A stretch of 64,000 nucleotides of DNA from JACOND01 sp965202795 (GTDB lineage: Bacteria > Bdellovibrionota > Bdellovibrionia > Bdellovibrionales > UBA1609), in the NCBI GenBank assembly GCA_965202795.1, contig OZ241848.1, forward strand, positions 744,001 through 808,000. Reading direction: 5' to 3'. A program made the position numbers and the translations under genes. The notes beneath the pieces were generated by a model that saw nothing but the letters and a program-made list of their open reading frames with translations, was not told the origin of the DNA and did no database searches. Shown one piece after another: positions 49,506 through 58,338 of the stretch (position 1 is its first letter; each line of letters opens with the position of its first letter).

Positions 49506-51115
49506 ATCAGGAAAAAAACAATTTTTTGGACAAAAGCTCCCTTATCGCCATAGCAGCGCTCGGGCTTTGCTGGATAGGCTGGGACATTTACATGAAAAAA
49601 AAATACCCCCGCCCGCCCAAGGGGCCGGCGGCGCAAAGCCAGGCGCCTCCGGCTGCCGCCGGCCCCCCGCCGCCAAAAAAAACAGCCCCTGCCGCAGCCG
49701 CCCTGCGGGAAAAGCCGGAAAAAATCTTTTTTTATTCCGGCCGCCGGGCAGAGCTGGAGCTTTCCTCAAAGGGCATGGGCATAAAAAAACTTCTTTTAAA
49801 GGATTTTTTTGACTCTGAGGGAAAAAACATTGTTTTCCAAAGCGCCGGCGAGCCGCTTTTCGCCTCCTTTTTTTTGGATGGCGGCGCGCCAGTCCCCTTT
49901 GATGTTCGGGAAACCGCTCCCGGCTCGTGGACAGGCATTCACCGCTCCAGAGGGGCCGAGATCATAAAAACAGCGGCGCTGGACGAGGAGGCCTTTGTCC
50001 TGAAGGCAAAAATTCAAATCAAAAGATCCGGGGGGTTTCCAGCCGGAGTGTCTGAGGGCTTTTCTCATGCCCTGCCGCCAAAAGACACAGCCTCATGGCA
50101 TAAAAAGCTTTTTTTTCTCTATGGCCATGACATGTTTAAAGGCTTTGCGCTTGCTGATGGCGGGGCGGAAAGGATTTTAGAGGAGGATCTGGCCGGCGGC
50201 AAAGCCTTCCCCCGGATTTCTGTTCTGGCCGCCGGCGGAAAATTTTTTGGCGCCGCGCTTGTCAGCCAGTCGCAGATTTTTCCCTCCGGCTCTTTTAAAA
50301 AATCCGCCCGCCGCGCAAAAGTCCGCGGAGATTACAGGCTGCTGGACGGGCGGCCGGCCGAGCTGGAGTATCTGGCCTTTCTCGGCCCAAAATCCCTTGA
50401 CGCGCTCCAGCCCCTTGGAGCGGAGGGATGGCTGGACTTTGGCTTTTTTGGCTGGCTCGCCCGGCCGCTTTTAAGGATTTTAAAATTCCTTTTTGCCCAG
50501 ACCCAAAACTGGGGGCTTGCCGTTGTTCTGCTCACGCTCCTGGTGAGGCTCTGCCTTTTTCCCATAAACCTTAAATCCTACAAATCCATGAAAGCCATGC
50601 AAAAGCTCCAGCCGCAGCTGAAAAAACTGAGAGAGCGGCACAAAGGCGAGCCTCAAAAGCTGAACGCCGAGTGGGCCGCCCTTCTAAAATCCAACAAGGC
50701 CAGCCCCTTTGGCGGCTGCCTTCCGCTTTTTTTTCAGCTGCCTGTTTTTGTCGCCCTTTACCGCGTTTTAGGCGAAAGCGCCGAGCTTTACCAGGCGCCC
50801 TTTGTCTGGTGGATAAAGGATCTGAGCCAAAAAGATCCGCTTTATCTGCTGCCGGTTTTGAGCGGCCTGGTTTTTTTCGCGCAGCAAAAAATTTCCCCCA
50901 TGAGCCTGCCGAAAGCCCAGGCAAGGCTTTTGGCGCTGGCCCCTCTTGTTTTTACAGTTTTTATGCTCAGCCTGCCGAGCGGCCTGACGCTTTATTTGTT
51001 TGTGAGCGGCCTTTTTGGCTTGGTTCAGCAGGCATTTTTTGTAAGAATAAAGGAGGAGTCCGGCGGAGGGCCGCCGGACGGGCCAAAATCCGGGCCGGAG
51101 CCTGCCGGATCTTAG
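49502..51115 (+). CDS. yidC: Membrane protein insertase YidC
   Basis: 537 residues, GTG start, of the Gram-negative type with a periplasmic beta-domain between the first helix (LIAIAALGLCWIGWDIYM) and the insertase core. The core has WGLAVVLLTLLVRLCLFPINLKS with the hydrophilic-groove Arg, MKAMQKLQPQLKKLRERH, and GGCLPLFFQLPVFVALYRVL, then two helices near the end (LLALAPLVFTVFMLSLPSGL). It inserts and folds inner-membrane proteins, including ATP synthase c. It is followed 85 bases later by jag. Confidence 0.95.
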   Translation: MNQEKNNFLDKSSLIAIAALGLCWIGWDIYMKKKYPRPPKGPAAQSQAPPAAAGPPPPKKTAPAAAALREKPEKIFFYSGRRAELELSSKGMGIKKLLLKDFFDSEGKNIVFQSAGEPLFASFFLDGGAPVPFDVRETAPGSWTGIHRSRGAEIIKTAALDEEAFVLKAKIQIKRSGGFPAGVSEGFSHALPPKDTASWHKKLFFLYGHDMFKGFALADGGAERILEEDLAGGKAFPRISVLAAGGKFFGAALVSQSQIFPSGSFKKSARRAKVRGDYRLLDGRPAELEYLAFLGPKSLDALQPLGAEGWLDFGFFGWLARPLLRILKFLFAQTQNWGLAVVLLTLLVRLCLFPINLKSYKSMKAMQKLQPQLKKLRERHKGEPQKLNAEWAALLKSNKASPFGGCLPLFFQLPVFVALYRVLGESAELYQAPFVWWIKDLSQKDPLYLLPVLSGLVFFAQQKISPMSLPKAQARLLALAPLVFTVFMLSLPSGLTLYLFVSGLFGLVQQAFFVRIKEESGGGPPDGPKSGPEPAGS

Positions 51116-51200
51116 GCGGCCCGGCAAATAACAGGAGCCGCGGACGGCCAAAGGCAGCTCAGCAGGAAAAATCAAGCGGAAACGCGGGAGGGGGCAAAAC

Positions 51201-51752
51201 ATGTTTGGCGCATTGTTTGGAGAAAAAAAACGATCGAAAAAACCGGGGGCCGCCGGCGGCGGCAGCCATGATCCGGAGGGCTTGATTGGGGAAATTTTAA
51301 AAGAGCTTTTGGAGGTTTCCGGCTGGAAGCTTTCTTTTCAAATCCAGAAAAGGGCCGGAGAGGGGGAAAGCTTTAAGCTTGATATTTTTGGAGAGGATGA
51401 GGGCCTGCTCAAAGCCAGGGGCGGGAGGCTGCTTTTGGCTATTCAGGCCTATCTTTTCCGGGCGCTTCACAAAAGGCTTCCAGACAAAAAAATTTATCTG
51501 TTTGTGGATTCCGCGGGCTTCTGGGAGGAGAGCCAGAAAAAGCTTTTGTCCCTTGCGGACAGCCTGATAGAAAAAGCGCGGAAAGACAGGCGCCCGGTCA
51601 GCCTGAGCCAGCCCCTTTCTCCAAGGCAGCGGCGGCTGGTTCATGAAAGAGCTGCGGAAAGCGGGGGGATTCGAAGCGTTTCCGTGGGGGGCGGCTTTTA
51701 CAAAACCATGCGGCTTTCCCCCGCCGCCAGCCCAAAAGCGGACAAGCCGTGA
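51201..51752 (+). CDS. jag: Jag/KhpB-type RNA-binding protein
   Basis: 183 residues. A middle KH-like part (FKLDIFGEDEGLLKARGGRLLLAIQ carries the RNA-binding loop; quoted pieces: GEDEGLLKARGG) and a C-terminal R3H motif (PLSPRQRRLVHERAAESGG) define the family. The usual N-terminal Jag_N domain is short or absent. It acts as an RNA-binding partner in some bacteria; here it keeps its conserved position between yidC and mnmE. Confidence 0.88.
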   Translation: MFGALFGEKKRSKKPGAAGGGSHDPEGLIGEILKELLEVSGWKLSFQIQKRAGEGESFKLDIFGEDEGLLKARGGRLLLAIQAYLFRALHKRLPDKKIYLFVDSAGFWEESQKKLLSLADSLIEKARKDRRPVSLSQPLSPRQRRLVHERAAESGGIRSVSVGGGFYKTMRLSPAASPKADKP

Positions 51753-51853
51753 TCCGCTGCCGCCAAAGGGGCTTCGCCAGCGCCCGGCCCGGGGACTGAC
51801 ATGGCCCGGCCGGAGAGCCGGCTCAAAGGCGCTAAGCGGGGAGGGCCTCATCT

Positions 51854-53305
51854 GTGTCTAATGCTGCCCGGCGGGATTTTGCCGCCATTGCCGCCATTTG
51901 CTCGCCGCCCGGCAAAGGCGCGCTGGCGCTTATTCGGGTAAGCGGCCCGGGAGCTTTGAAAATTGTCAGAAAAATTGCGGGGTTTTTGCCGGCCCGCCTG
52001 GAGAGCCGGCGGGCCTATATGGGGATTTTAAAAAGCCGGGGGGAGGAGCTGGACCAGGCGGTTTTGACTTTTTTTTCTGAGGGAAAATCCTTTACAGGGG
52101 AGGAAACCGTTGAAATCACATGCCATGGCGGCCTGGCTGCCGCTGAAGTTTTAAAAAGCCTGCTCGCCGCCGGCGCGAGGATGGCGGAGCGCGGCGAGTT
52201 TTCGCTTCAGGCGTTTTTAAACGGCAAAATTGACTTGCTGCAGGCTGAGGGGGTTTTTCAGCTGATTGAAAGCGAAACCATTGCCGCCCGCCGGCAGGCG
52301 CTCGCTCAGCTGAAGGGAGAGCTTTCAAAAAAGCTGGCCGCGGCGGAAAAAAAATGGCTTTTGCTTTTAAGCCAAATTGAGGCCGGCATAGATTTTTCCC
52401 TTGAGGGGCTGAGCCTTATGGAGCCGGAGGAAATAACATCCCGCATTCAGGAGCTGAAAGCATGGGCGGAGCGCAGCCTTTCCCGGTTTCGCCCTTTTGA
52501 AAAGCTGCAAAAAGGGCTTTTGGCGGGGATTTTTGGCCCTGTAAACAGCGGCAAATCCTCTCTTTTTAACGCGCTTTTGGGAGAGGAAAAGGCCATTGTC
52601 TCCGATGAGGAGGGCGCCACAAGGGACTTGGTTGAAGGGGTTTTGCCCAGCCCCCGCGGCCTGCCCCTCAGCCTGAGGGACACGGCGGGGTTTCGCCCCC
52701 CGCAAGCCCCGGCCGCCGGCGGCCCGGAGGCAGCCGGCCGGCAAAAAGCCCTTGCCCTCTGGAAAGCCTGCGATCTGCAAATCCTTGTTTTGGACGGCTC
52801 AGAGCTGTTTGCCTCTGGATCGCCCGCCGCCCTGCCGGAAAAATGGCGCGGGTTTTTGCGCTCTGCCGGGGGCGGCGAAAAAGCCTCTCCGCCGCGGGTT
52901 TGGGTCTTCACAAAAAAAGACCTTTGCCCGCCCCGCGCCGGCAGAGGGAAGCTTCTTCAGGCCCTGGCCGCCGCCGGGCTGGACAGCCCCGCCAAAGATG
53001 ACTTGTTTTTTGCAAGCTCAAAAACAGGGGAGGGGATTTCCAGGCTGAGAGAGCGGCTTTTGCTTTTTGGCAGAGATGATGAGGGGGGAGAGTCTTTTGC
53101 GGGCGGGCTGCGGCATTACAAATGCTTTTTGGAGATGAGAGACTCGCTTTTGCGGGCGGAGAGGATCGCGCGCGGCGGGGGGGAGCGGGATCTTATGGCC
53201 GCGGAGCTGAGAGAGGGGCTTTTGGCCCTGCAAAGCCTTCTCGGCCGCCATGCGGGGCCGGATATTCTGGACAGCGTCTTCAGCCAGTTTTGCATAGGAA
53301 AATAA
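51854..53305 (+). CDS. mnmE: tRNA modification GTPase MnmE
   Basis: 483 residues, GTG start. The N-terminal folate-binding domain has IAAICSPPGKGALALIRVSG. The G domain has GIFGPVNSGKSSLFNALLG (G1), EEGATRDLVEG (G2), LRDTAGF (G3) and VFTKKD (G4). The C-terminal end is FCIGK, with the Cys required for activity. With MnmG it makes 5-carboxymethylaminomethyl-uridine at U34. The P-loop reads GPVNSGKSS where GxPNxGKSS is typical, a mild change. It is 102 bases after jag. Confidence 0.96.
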   Translation: MSNAARRDFAAIAAICSPPGKGALALIRVSGPGALKIVRKIAGFLPARLESRRAYMGILKSRGEELDQAVLTFFSEGKSFTGEETVEITCHGGLAAAEVLKSLLAAGARMAERGEFSLQAFLNGKIDLLQAEGVFQLIESETIAARRQALAQLKGELSKKLAAAEKKWLLLLSQIEAGIDFSLEGLSLMEPEEITSRIQELKAWAERSLSRFRPFEKLQKGLLAGIFGPVNSGKSSLFNALLGEEKAIVSDEEGATRDLVEGVLPSPRGLPLSLRDTAGFRPPQAPAAGGPEAAGRQKALALWKACDLQILVLDGSELFASGSPAALPEKWRGFLRSAGGGEKASPPRVWVFTKKDLCPPRAGRGKLLQALAAAGLDSPAKDDLFFASSKTGEGISRLRERLLLFGRDDEGGESFAGGLRHYKCFLEMRDSLLRAERIARGGGERDLMAAELREGLLALQSLLGRHAGPDILDSVFSQFCIGK

Positions 53306-53355
53306 CCCCCGCCGCTGCCGCCGGCGGGCGCCCTAAAAAAAACAGGCGCCAAATC

Positions 53356-55062
53356 ATGCCATTCGGAGCGCTTTTGAACTCCTTAACAGCGGCCGGGGGC
53401 ATGCGCGCCGCCGCCAAAGCCCTTTTGGAGCGGAAAAGCCGCGGCGCGGCATATCTTCAGCCGGCTCTTTCAGGCGTTTTGATGGGCCTGAGCTATATCC
53501 CCTTTTATCCATGGGCCGTGTTTTTTTGCTTCATTCCGCTTTGGCTTTTTGCTCTCAAACAGCGGCGGCTGAAGCCGCTTCTGCTGGGCGCATGGCTTTG
53601 CCAGCTTGCGCTCTCCCTGACAGGGCTCAGCTGGGCGGCCTTTGCCATAAGGGAGTTTGCGGCAGCCTCTTATTTTGAGAGCCTGCTTTTGTTTTTGGCC
53701 TTTTGCTGTTTTGCCAATTTGCGCATTCCCCTCGCCATGGCCTGCTGGTTTTTTCTGCAAAAGCGCTTAAAAAAACATGGCGCCGGCAGAGCCTCCGCCC
53801 TTGCGCTTCTTCCTCTGTGCGCCGCCCTGTCCTTTGCGCATGGCCCCATGATTTTTGACTGGCACTTTGGCTATGCATGGCTTTATGCCGGCTGGCCGGC
53901 AGCCTGGACAGCCGAAATCTATGGGTTTGAGTTTTTGGGCTCGATCACAGTGTTTTCCAATCTGCTGTTTTTAGTTGTTTTCCAGAGCCTGAAAACCCCG
54001 GCTCTCCGCCGCCCGCCCGGCAAAAAACCCTTAAGCCTTTTGGGCCTTTGGATTTTGGCCTTTGCCGCGCTGAATGTTTGGGGGGCTTTTTTGAAGAGCC
54101 GCCGCCCGGCCCCGGACCGGCTGGCCCGCGCGCTGGTTTTGCAGCCCAATGTCAGCAATCAAAAACAAAGGCATAAGGAGAGCCGCCTGGAGATTTTGGA
54201 GCAAATCCTTCAGGACACCCGCGGCGCCTTAAAAAAATTTCCTGAAGCGGATTTTATTTTGTGGCCGGAGGGGGGATACCCCTACCCCATTGACAAAGCC
54301 AAAGCCGCCGCCGGAAAAGACCCGATTCAAAAATGGGCGGCTGAGTTTTCAATCCCCCTGCTGGCCTCTGCGGAGGGAAGGGCCGGGCCGGCCGGCGCCA
54401 GCTCAAACTCTGTTTTTGCTTTTGATTCAAAGGGGCGGCTGATTCAGGGGGCTTATGACAAAACCCTGCTGCTGCCCTTTGCGGAATACGCTCCGGGGGG
54501 AAGGCGGCTGCCTTTTTTGAACAGGCTTTTTTTGGGGAGCCGGCCCTTTGCCGCCGGATCAGGGGCAAACAGCGCGATCAGGCTGGGCGGGCTGAGCATG
54601 GGGATTCAGATCTGCTATGAGGGGCTTTCCGCTGAGCGCTCCCGGCTCGCGGCCCTTGAGGGGGCGGATGTTTTGATCAATTTCACAAACGACGGCTGGC
54701 TTGGCCTCCGGCAGGCCCCCTATCAGCACTTATACATGACCCTTGCGCGGTCTGTGGAGACCGGCCTTCCTTTAATCCGCGCGGCTAACTCCGGGTTTTC
54801 CGCTGTCATTTCCGCCAAAGGCGGCATATCCGGCCCCGCGCCCTTCAGCCGGAAGGGGCTGAGCCAAAGGCTGGCATGGCTGGCGGAAATCCCCATCAGC
54901 GGCAAAAAAAACCGGACTGTGTTTGTCTCCCGGGGGCATCGCGCCAATCAATGGCTTTTGTGGCTTTTGCTGGCGGCGCTGGTTTTGCCGCGGCGGCGGA
55001 TATCAGGCCGGCTCCAGAAAATCATCAGAGCTGCAGGACTTCAAAAAAGCGGCAAACTCTGA
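53356..55062 (+). CDS. lnt: Apolipoprotein N-acyltransferase
   Basis: 568 residues from the ATG at 53356 (MPFGALLNSLTAAGG). Several N-terminal membrane helices are followed by a nitrilase-type domain with the catalytic Glu in FILWPEGGYPYP, Lys in YDKTLLLPFAEYAP and Cys in GIQICYEGLS, plus NFTNDGWLG. Lnt adds the third acyl chain to lipoproteins, which supports the Gram-negative cell plan and fits the many lipoproteins in this window. The last 60 bases overlap the convergent lipoprotein gene at 55003. Confidence 0.94.
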   Translation: MPFGALLNSLTAAGGMRAAAKALLERKSRGAAYLQPALSGVLMGLSYIPFYPWAVFFCFIPLWLFALKQRRLKPLLLGAWLCQLALSLTGLSWAAFAIREFAAASYFESLLLFLAFCCFANLRIPLAMACWFFLQKRLKKHGAGRASALALLPLCAALSFAHGPMIFDWHFGYAWLYAGWPAAWTAEIYGFEFLGSITVFSNLLFLVVFQSLKTPALRRPPGKKPLSLLGLWILAFAALNVWGAFLKSRRPAPDRLARALVLQPNVSNQKQRHKESRLEILEQILQDTRGALKKFPEADFILWPEGGYPYPIDKAKAAAGKDPIQKWAAEFSIPLLASAEGRAGPAGASSNSVFAFDSKGRLIQGAYDKTLLLPFAEYAPGGRRLPFLNRLFLGSRPFAAGSGANSAIRLGGLSMGIQICYEGLSAERSRLAALEGADVLINFTNDGWLGLRQAPYQHLYMTLARSVETGLPLIRAANSGFSAVISAKGGISGPAPFSRKGLSQRLAWLAEIPISGKKNRTVFVSRGHRANQWLLWLLLAALVLPRRRISGRLQKIIRAAGLQKSGKL

Positions 55063-55413
55063 CATAAGCCGCGCGCAGGCATCCTCTGCCTGGCCCCGCT
55101 CCCGGCAGCCGCGCCAGCTGAAAGAGCGGGACTGAAAGTCTGGAAAATCCTCCCGGCCTTTCAGCCCCTCCCGCGCCAGCCGCTCAGAAAGATCAGGGAT
55201 ATCCGCGGGGGGCCAGGCTTTAAACTCCAGAACAACTCCCAAAGCGCCGCTTTCAATGCCGGCGCAGGGCCCGCCCGCCCCCAGGCCCCCGGTTTTGCTT
55301 TGGCAGGCGCCGGCCCCTGTCAAAACAAAAAGCGCTGCGGCCAGAAAAAACAGCCGCTTATGCTTTTGAGGGCTTTTGCCGCGCGCCGCCGCGCGGAGCA
55401 GTAAAGAAATCAT
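55003..55413 (-). CDS. Lipoprotein resembling a stand-alone subtilase prodomain
   Basis: 136 residues from the ATG at 55413. The signal peptide RLFFLAAALFVLTGAGAC ends in a lipobox-like GAC. Residues ~60-136 (GVVLEFKAWPPADI ... EDFPDFQSRSFSWRG ... FLKSCSSDDFLEPA) match the segment before the catalytic Asp region in the neighbouring protein at 57143-58214 (GVVAAFKSYPASEI ... EDFPLFKSWVFSWRG ... FLEGCDPDLLAGPA). That position is where subtilases carry a prodomain (inhibitor I9-like) ending in a Cys-Asp-containing strand. A free prodomain-like lipoprotein next to a protease could act as its chaperone or inhibitor; this is inference. It overlaps lnt tail to tail by 60 bases. Confidence 0.62.
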   Translation of the reverse strand: MISLLLRAAARGKSPQKHKRLFFLAAALFVLTGAGACQSKTGGLGAGGPCAGIESGALGVVLEFKAWPPADIPDLSERLAREGLKGREDFPDFQSRSFSWRGCRERGQAEDACARLMSEFAAFLKSCSSDDFLEPA

Positions 55414-55445
55414 AAATATTCCGCATGAGGGGTTTTTGGCCCGCT

Positions 55446-57077
55446 TTACCTTCTGCCGGAAGAGCCTCCCGCCGGCGGGCTTTTCGCCGGGGCCGGCCCC
55501 GCCGCGCCAGAGGGGGCGGGCTGCGGAGAATAATCGCCTGCGGGAGCGCCCATCTTGCTTGTGTTCATGACACATCTGGATTTGACACACTGGCTCTGAT
55601 AGATCAAAGACCCTCCGCCGCTTGAGGAAAAGCGCTCCTCTCTGCCGCAGCGGCACTTTCCATTGCACAAAACCGCGCCGCCCTTAACCCCCATGCACCG
55701 TATGTAATGCTCTTCGGCGGCGATCAGATTCATGGGGATAAAGCCGCTCCTTTTTAGCTGATGGGCTTTCACCCCCCCCTTTTGCATGGATTTTGCCGCG
55801 CGGCGGGGTGTTTTCCGCATGCTGACGCCGCCCATTAACCGGCTTGCCGGGCAGTCGGGGGCCAAAACGCAGTCCTTATCGCTTTTGCAGTGTGTCTGGC
55901 TTTTCCCGTAAGGCCCGGAAAGATTCTTGTAAATGCTTAAAGCCCCCCCGCTGTTTTTGTGAAAGCCGCCCTCAGAGTAAATGCAGGCGATCTGCCGCCA
56001 ATGCTTCCGGTTTGAGGGGTTGAGAAAGGCCGCCTTCCGCAGCCGCTTGAGCGCGGCGTCTTTGCCGGCGCAGGAGGGCGGATTGTTTACATTTGACTGG
56101 GCGCAGCGGTCCCGCGAGCATTGGGGAAAGGCCTGGCCCAGAGCCTCCGCCAGCCCCGGGTCCTCAGGAAATTTATAAGTCTCCGCATCTTTGATTTTCC
56201 GCCGAAAACAATCCAAGTCCCGCCCGCACTGAGCCTTCAGCCGCTTTCCCACCATGGCGAGCTTGTAGGCGTTGACCATGCCGATGCCGTTTTTCCGGGG
56301 CTTGCTGCCAGAATATCTGGTGACAATGGCCGTCTTGGCCAGAAGGGTTTTTGCCTCTTTTGCGGTGGGATGATAGCCGGCCAGCCATTCAAAGCCGGCC
56401 AGGCTGCCTGTCACCAGAGGAGTTGCGCCGCTGGTCCCTCCAAAGGCCCGAAAGCGGCCGTCATCATTTGCCGATGTGAGGTTTGTCATGCCCGGCGAGC
56501 TGGAAGGCGCCATAATATGAACCTCCTCTCCCTGCGACGAATAAGGGGACCGCCGCCCATCCGGGCCGATGGCCCCCACAACGATGGCCCCAAGGTTTTT
56601 TGACATGCTGGTTTTGATTTCAGAAAGAGGGGTCGGATGCTCATTTCCGGCAGCCACCACATGAATGGAGGGCGGGCTGACAGACCGAAACCCTTTATAG
56701 ACAGGGGTCTCATGATCCACCTTTCCCAGCAGGGGGATTTTAATGCTTTTTTGGCCATAATGTCTCGCGCTGCTTTCGCTCCAGCCCATGGAATGATTGA
56801 TAAAAGAGGGAAAGACTGTGGCCCGGCACTGCTCTTGGGCGCTGTGAGAGATTAAAATGTCCGAGCCGGAAGGATCCGTTGTGATGGGCGGCAAAGAGGC
56901 CTTGGGCGTGACCTTTTTTACAACCCTTCGCCTGATGGACCGCCTAATCCCGCTGGCCTCCGCGGATGGCAGCGGCGGAGAAAAATCGCTGGCCAGCAAA
57001 ATCAGCGCCAGCCCGGGGAGGACGGCTGCTTTTAAGCGCCGCCGGGGCCGCAAAAAAATGTTTTGATCGGTTTTCAT
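55446..57077 (-). CDS. Subtilase C-terminal half (Asn and Ser motifs, no Asp/His), secreted
   Basis: 543 residues with its own signal peptide (AAVLPGLALILLASDFSPPLPSAEA). It contains the second half of an S8 catalytic domain: FINHSMGWS (family VINxSxG), IHVVAAGNEHPTPL with the oxyanion Asn, and FGGTSGATPLVTGSLAG with the nucleophile Ser. The Asp (DTG) and His (HGTHVAG) motifs that should come first are missing; only about 60 residues precede FINHS. They seem to be encoded in the upstream gene (57143-58214). The C-terminal ~270 residues are Cys-rich (CAQSNVNNPPSCAGK, CNGKCRCGREERF), probably disulfide-bonded modules. Alone it cannot be an active protease. Confidence 0.72.
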   Translation of the reverse strand: MKTDQNIFLRPRRRLKAAVLPGLALILLASDFSPPLPSAEASGIRRSIRRRVVKKVTPKASLPPITTDPSGSDILISHSAQEQCRATVFPSFINHSMGWSESSARHYGQKSIKIPLLGKVDHETPVYKGFRSVSPPSIHVVAAGNEHPTPLSEIKTSMSKNLGAIVVGAIGPDGRRSPYSSQGEEVHIMAPSSSPGMTNLTSANDDGRFRAFGGTSGATPLVTGSLAGFEWLAGYHPTAKEAKTLLAKTAIVTRYSGSKPRKNGIGMVNAYKLAMVGKRLKAQCGRDLDCFRRKIKDAETYKFPEDPGLAEALGQAFPQCSRDRCAQSNVNNPPSCAGKDAALKRLRKAAFLNPSNRKHWRQIACIYSEGGFHKNSGGALSIYKNLSGPYGKSQTHCKSDKDCVLAPDCPASRLMGGVSMRKTPRRAAKSMQKGGVKAHQLKRSGFIPMNLIAAEEHYIRCMGVKGGAVLCNGKCRCGREERFSSSGGGSLIYQSQCVKSRCVMNTSKMGAPAGDYSPQPAPSGAAGPAPAKSPPAGGSSGRR

Positions 57078-57142
57078 CTCTTTTCGACTCCTGTTTTCCG
57101 GCGCCCGGCTCGCTGCCGCCCGGCCGGCGCATGAAAAAACTT

Positions 57143-58214
57143 TCAGCGCCGTCCGCCGCCGCCCCGCTCAACAGCCCGGCAGGTTTTTCTGGCGGCGCCA
57201 TGCAAATGGCTGGCGTTTCGCATATAGCTGGATGTGATGTATGTGGAGTTAAAAACAGTCATGTTATTGTTTTTCAAGGGAGGCAGAGCCGCCTGCCGGC
57301 CGCGGCCGGAAAGAATGTTTTTAACCCCCATGTCATGCCGCCATTTAAAGGGCGTGTCCCACACAGAAACCAAATGCTTTTTGGGCGGCGGCGCTTTTTT
57401 CAGCTCCTCCTTCATCAGATCAGAGCCAATCATCTCTTGCGCCCAATAATCAGACAGGCCGGCGTATTCATAGCGGCCGCTCAGCTGGGAGGGGACAATA
57501 TTGCAGGTTTTCACATTGCCTGTTTCAGAAAAGCGGATTTTCGGCGGATCCAGCTGGACCCCGCCCTTGGGGGCGGTTTGCGGCCCGGCTGCCCGCTCAA
57601 TGGCCCTGTCTGCCTTTTTCTTTACTTTTTTTCGGATAAGGCCGGTGGCCGGCCCGGCCAGAAGATCGGGATCGCAGCCCTCCAGAAAAGCCATCCCTGA
57701 CAAATCCTCACAAATTTTTTGGGCCTCGCCTCCAGGGCGCCAGCCCCGCCATGAAAAAACCCATGATTTAAAAAGGGGAAAATCCTCTGTTTTTTCCAGG
57801 CCGTATTCCCTCAGTTTTTTGATCAGGCGGTCCTGATCGATTTCGCTGGCGGGATAGCTTTTGAAAGCGGCAACAACCCCCCGGGCCTGCGGGTTTTTCC
57901 GGTCAAACACAGGGACAGGGCTTGAGGGCGGCTCCAGCGCGGGGGCTGCGGCCCCGCGGCTTGGATCAGCCGCCGCCAGCGGAAAAAAGGGGGGAAGAGC
58001 AAAACAGGCCGCAAAAAAAAGCGCGGGCGCTGCCGCCCGCCGCGGCAAAATCCATGGCAAAAAAGGGGCGGCAAAAGAGGGCGGGGCTGGACGCTGCCGG
58101 GTTTTTCGTCTCAGGAGGCGCGCGGGACAGCTCAAAACCTCATCCTCCTGGCTGCTTGCGGCAATGGGCGCGGGGGGGGGGGGGGGGGGGCAGCTTCAGA
58201 AAAGCTTTTTTCAT
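57143..58214 (-). CDS. Subtilase N-terminal half with prodomain, out of frame at a C19 tract
   Basis: The open part encodes ~330 residues from about 58171 down: a hydrophobic export segment (APALFFAACFALPPFFPLAAA), the prodomain-like block GVVAAFKSYPASEI to FLEGCDPDLLAGPA, a linker, then HLVSVWDTPFKWRHDMG (compare V-x-V-x-D-T-G ... H of subtilases) and, 52 residues after the Asp, ASHLHGAA (compare HGTHVAG). The frame then ends in a low-complexity tail; shifting one frame there gives PAGLLSGAAADGAE, so a second lesion near the His motif is possible. No start exists in its own frame before the TTG at 58135. An ATG at 58214 (MKKAFLKL) runs into C19 on the coding strand and then to a stop; C18 joins the frames. 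Annotated as a phase-variable gene in the OFF state. Confidence 0.6.
58172..58190. repeat. G19 / C19 homopolymer at a gene start
   Basis: Nineteen G on the plus strand, C19 on the coding strand, eight codons after the ATG at 58214. Removing one base (or adding two) opens the frame into the subtilase half; the third frame stops within 14 codons. Confidence 0.9.
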
Positions 58215-58338
58215 AACAGCCTGATTGTCGCGCAAAAACCCGGCCATGTAAAAATTTTTTTAAAAACCGCCCCGCCCGGCGCCTCAAAATGAGACGTTTG
58301 CACCGCCGCCGCGGCCGGGCGCCCCCCTGCCGGCCGCT
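58215..58338. other. Short intergenic region upstream of the C19-tract gene
   Basis: About 120 bases with no gene. A hairpin (AGCCAAAG, three C, CTTTGGCT) lies just beyond it at 58352-58370, at the end of the small frame described next. Confidence 0.4.

Noticed and set aside
53122..53355. N-terminal extension of Lnt into mnmE
   Set aside because: It overlaps mnmE in another frame; the conserved Lnt membrane part begins after the ATG at 53356.
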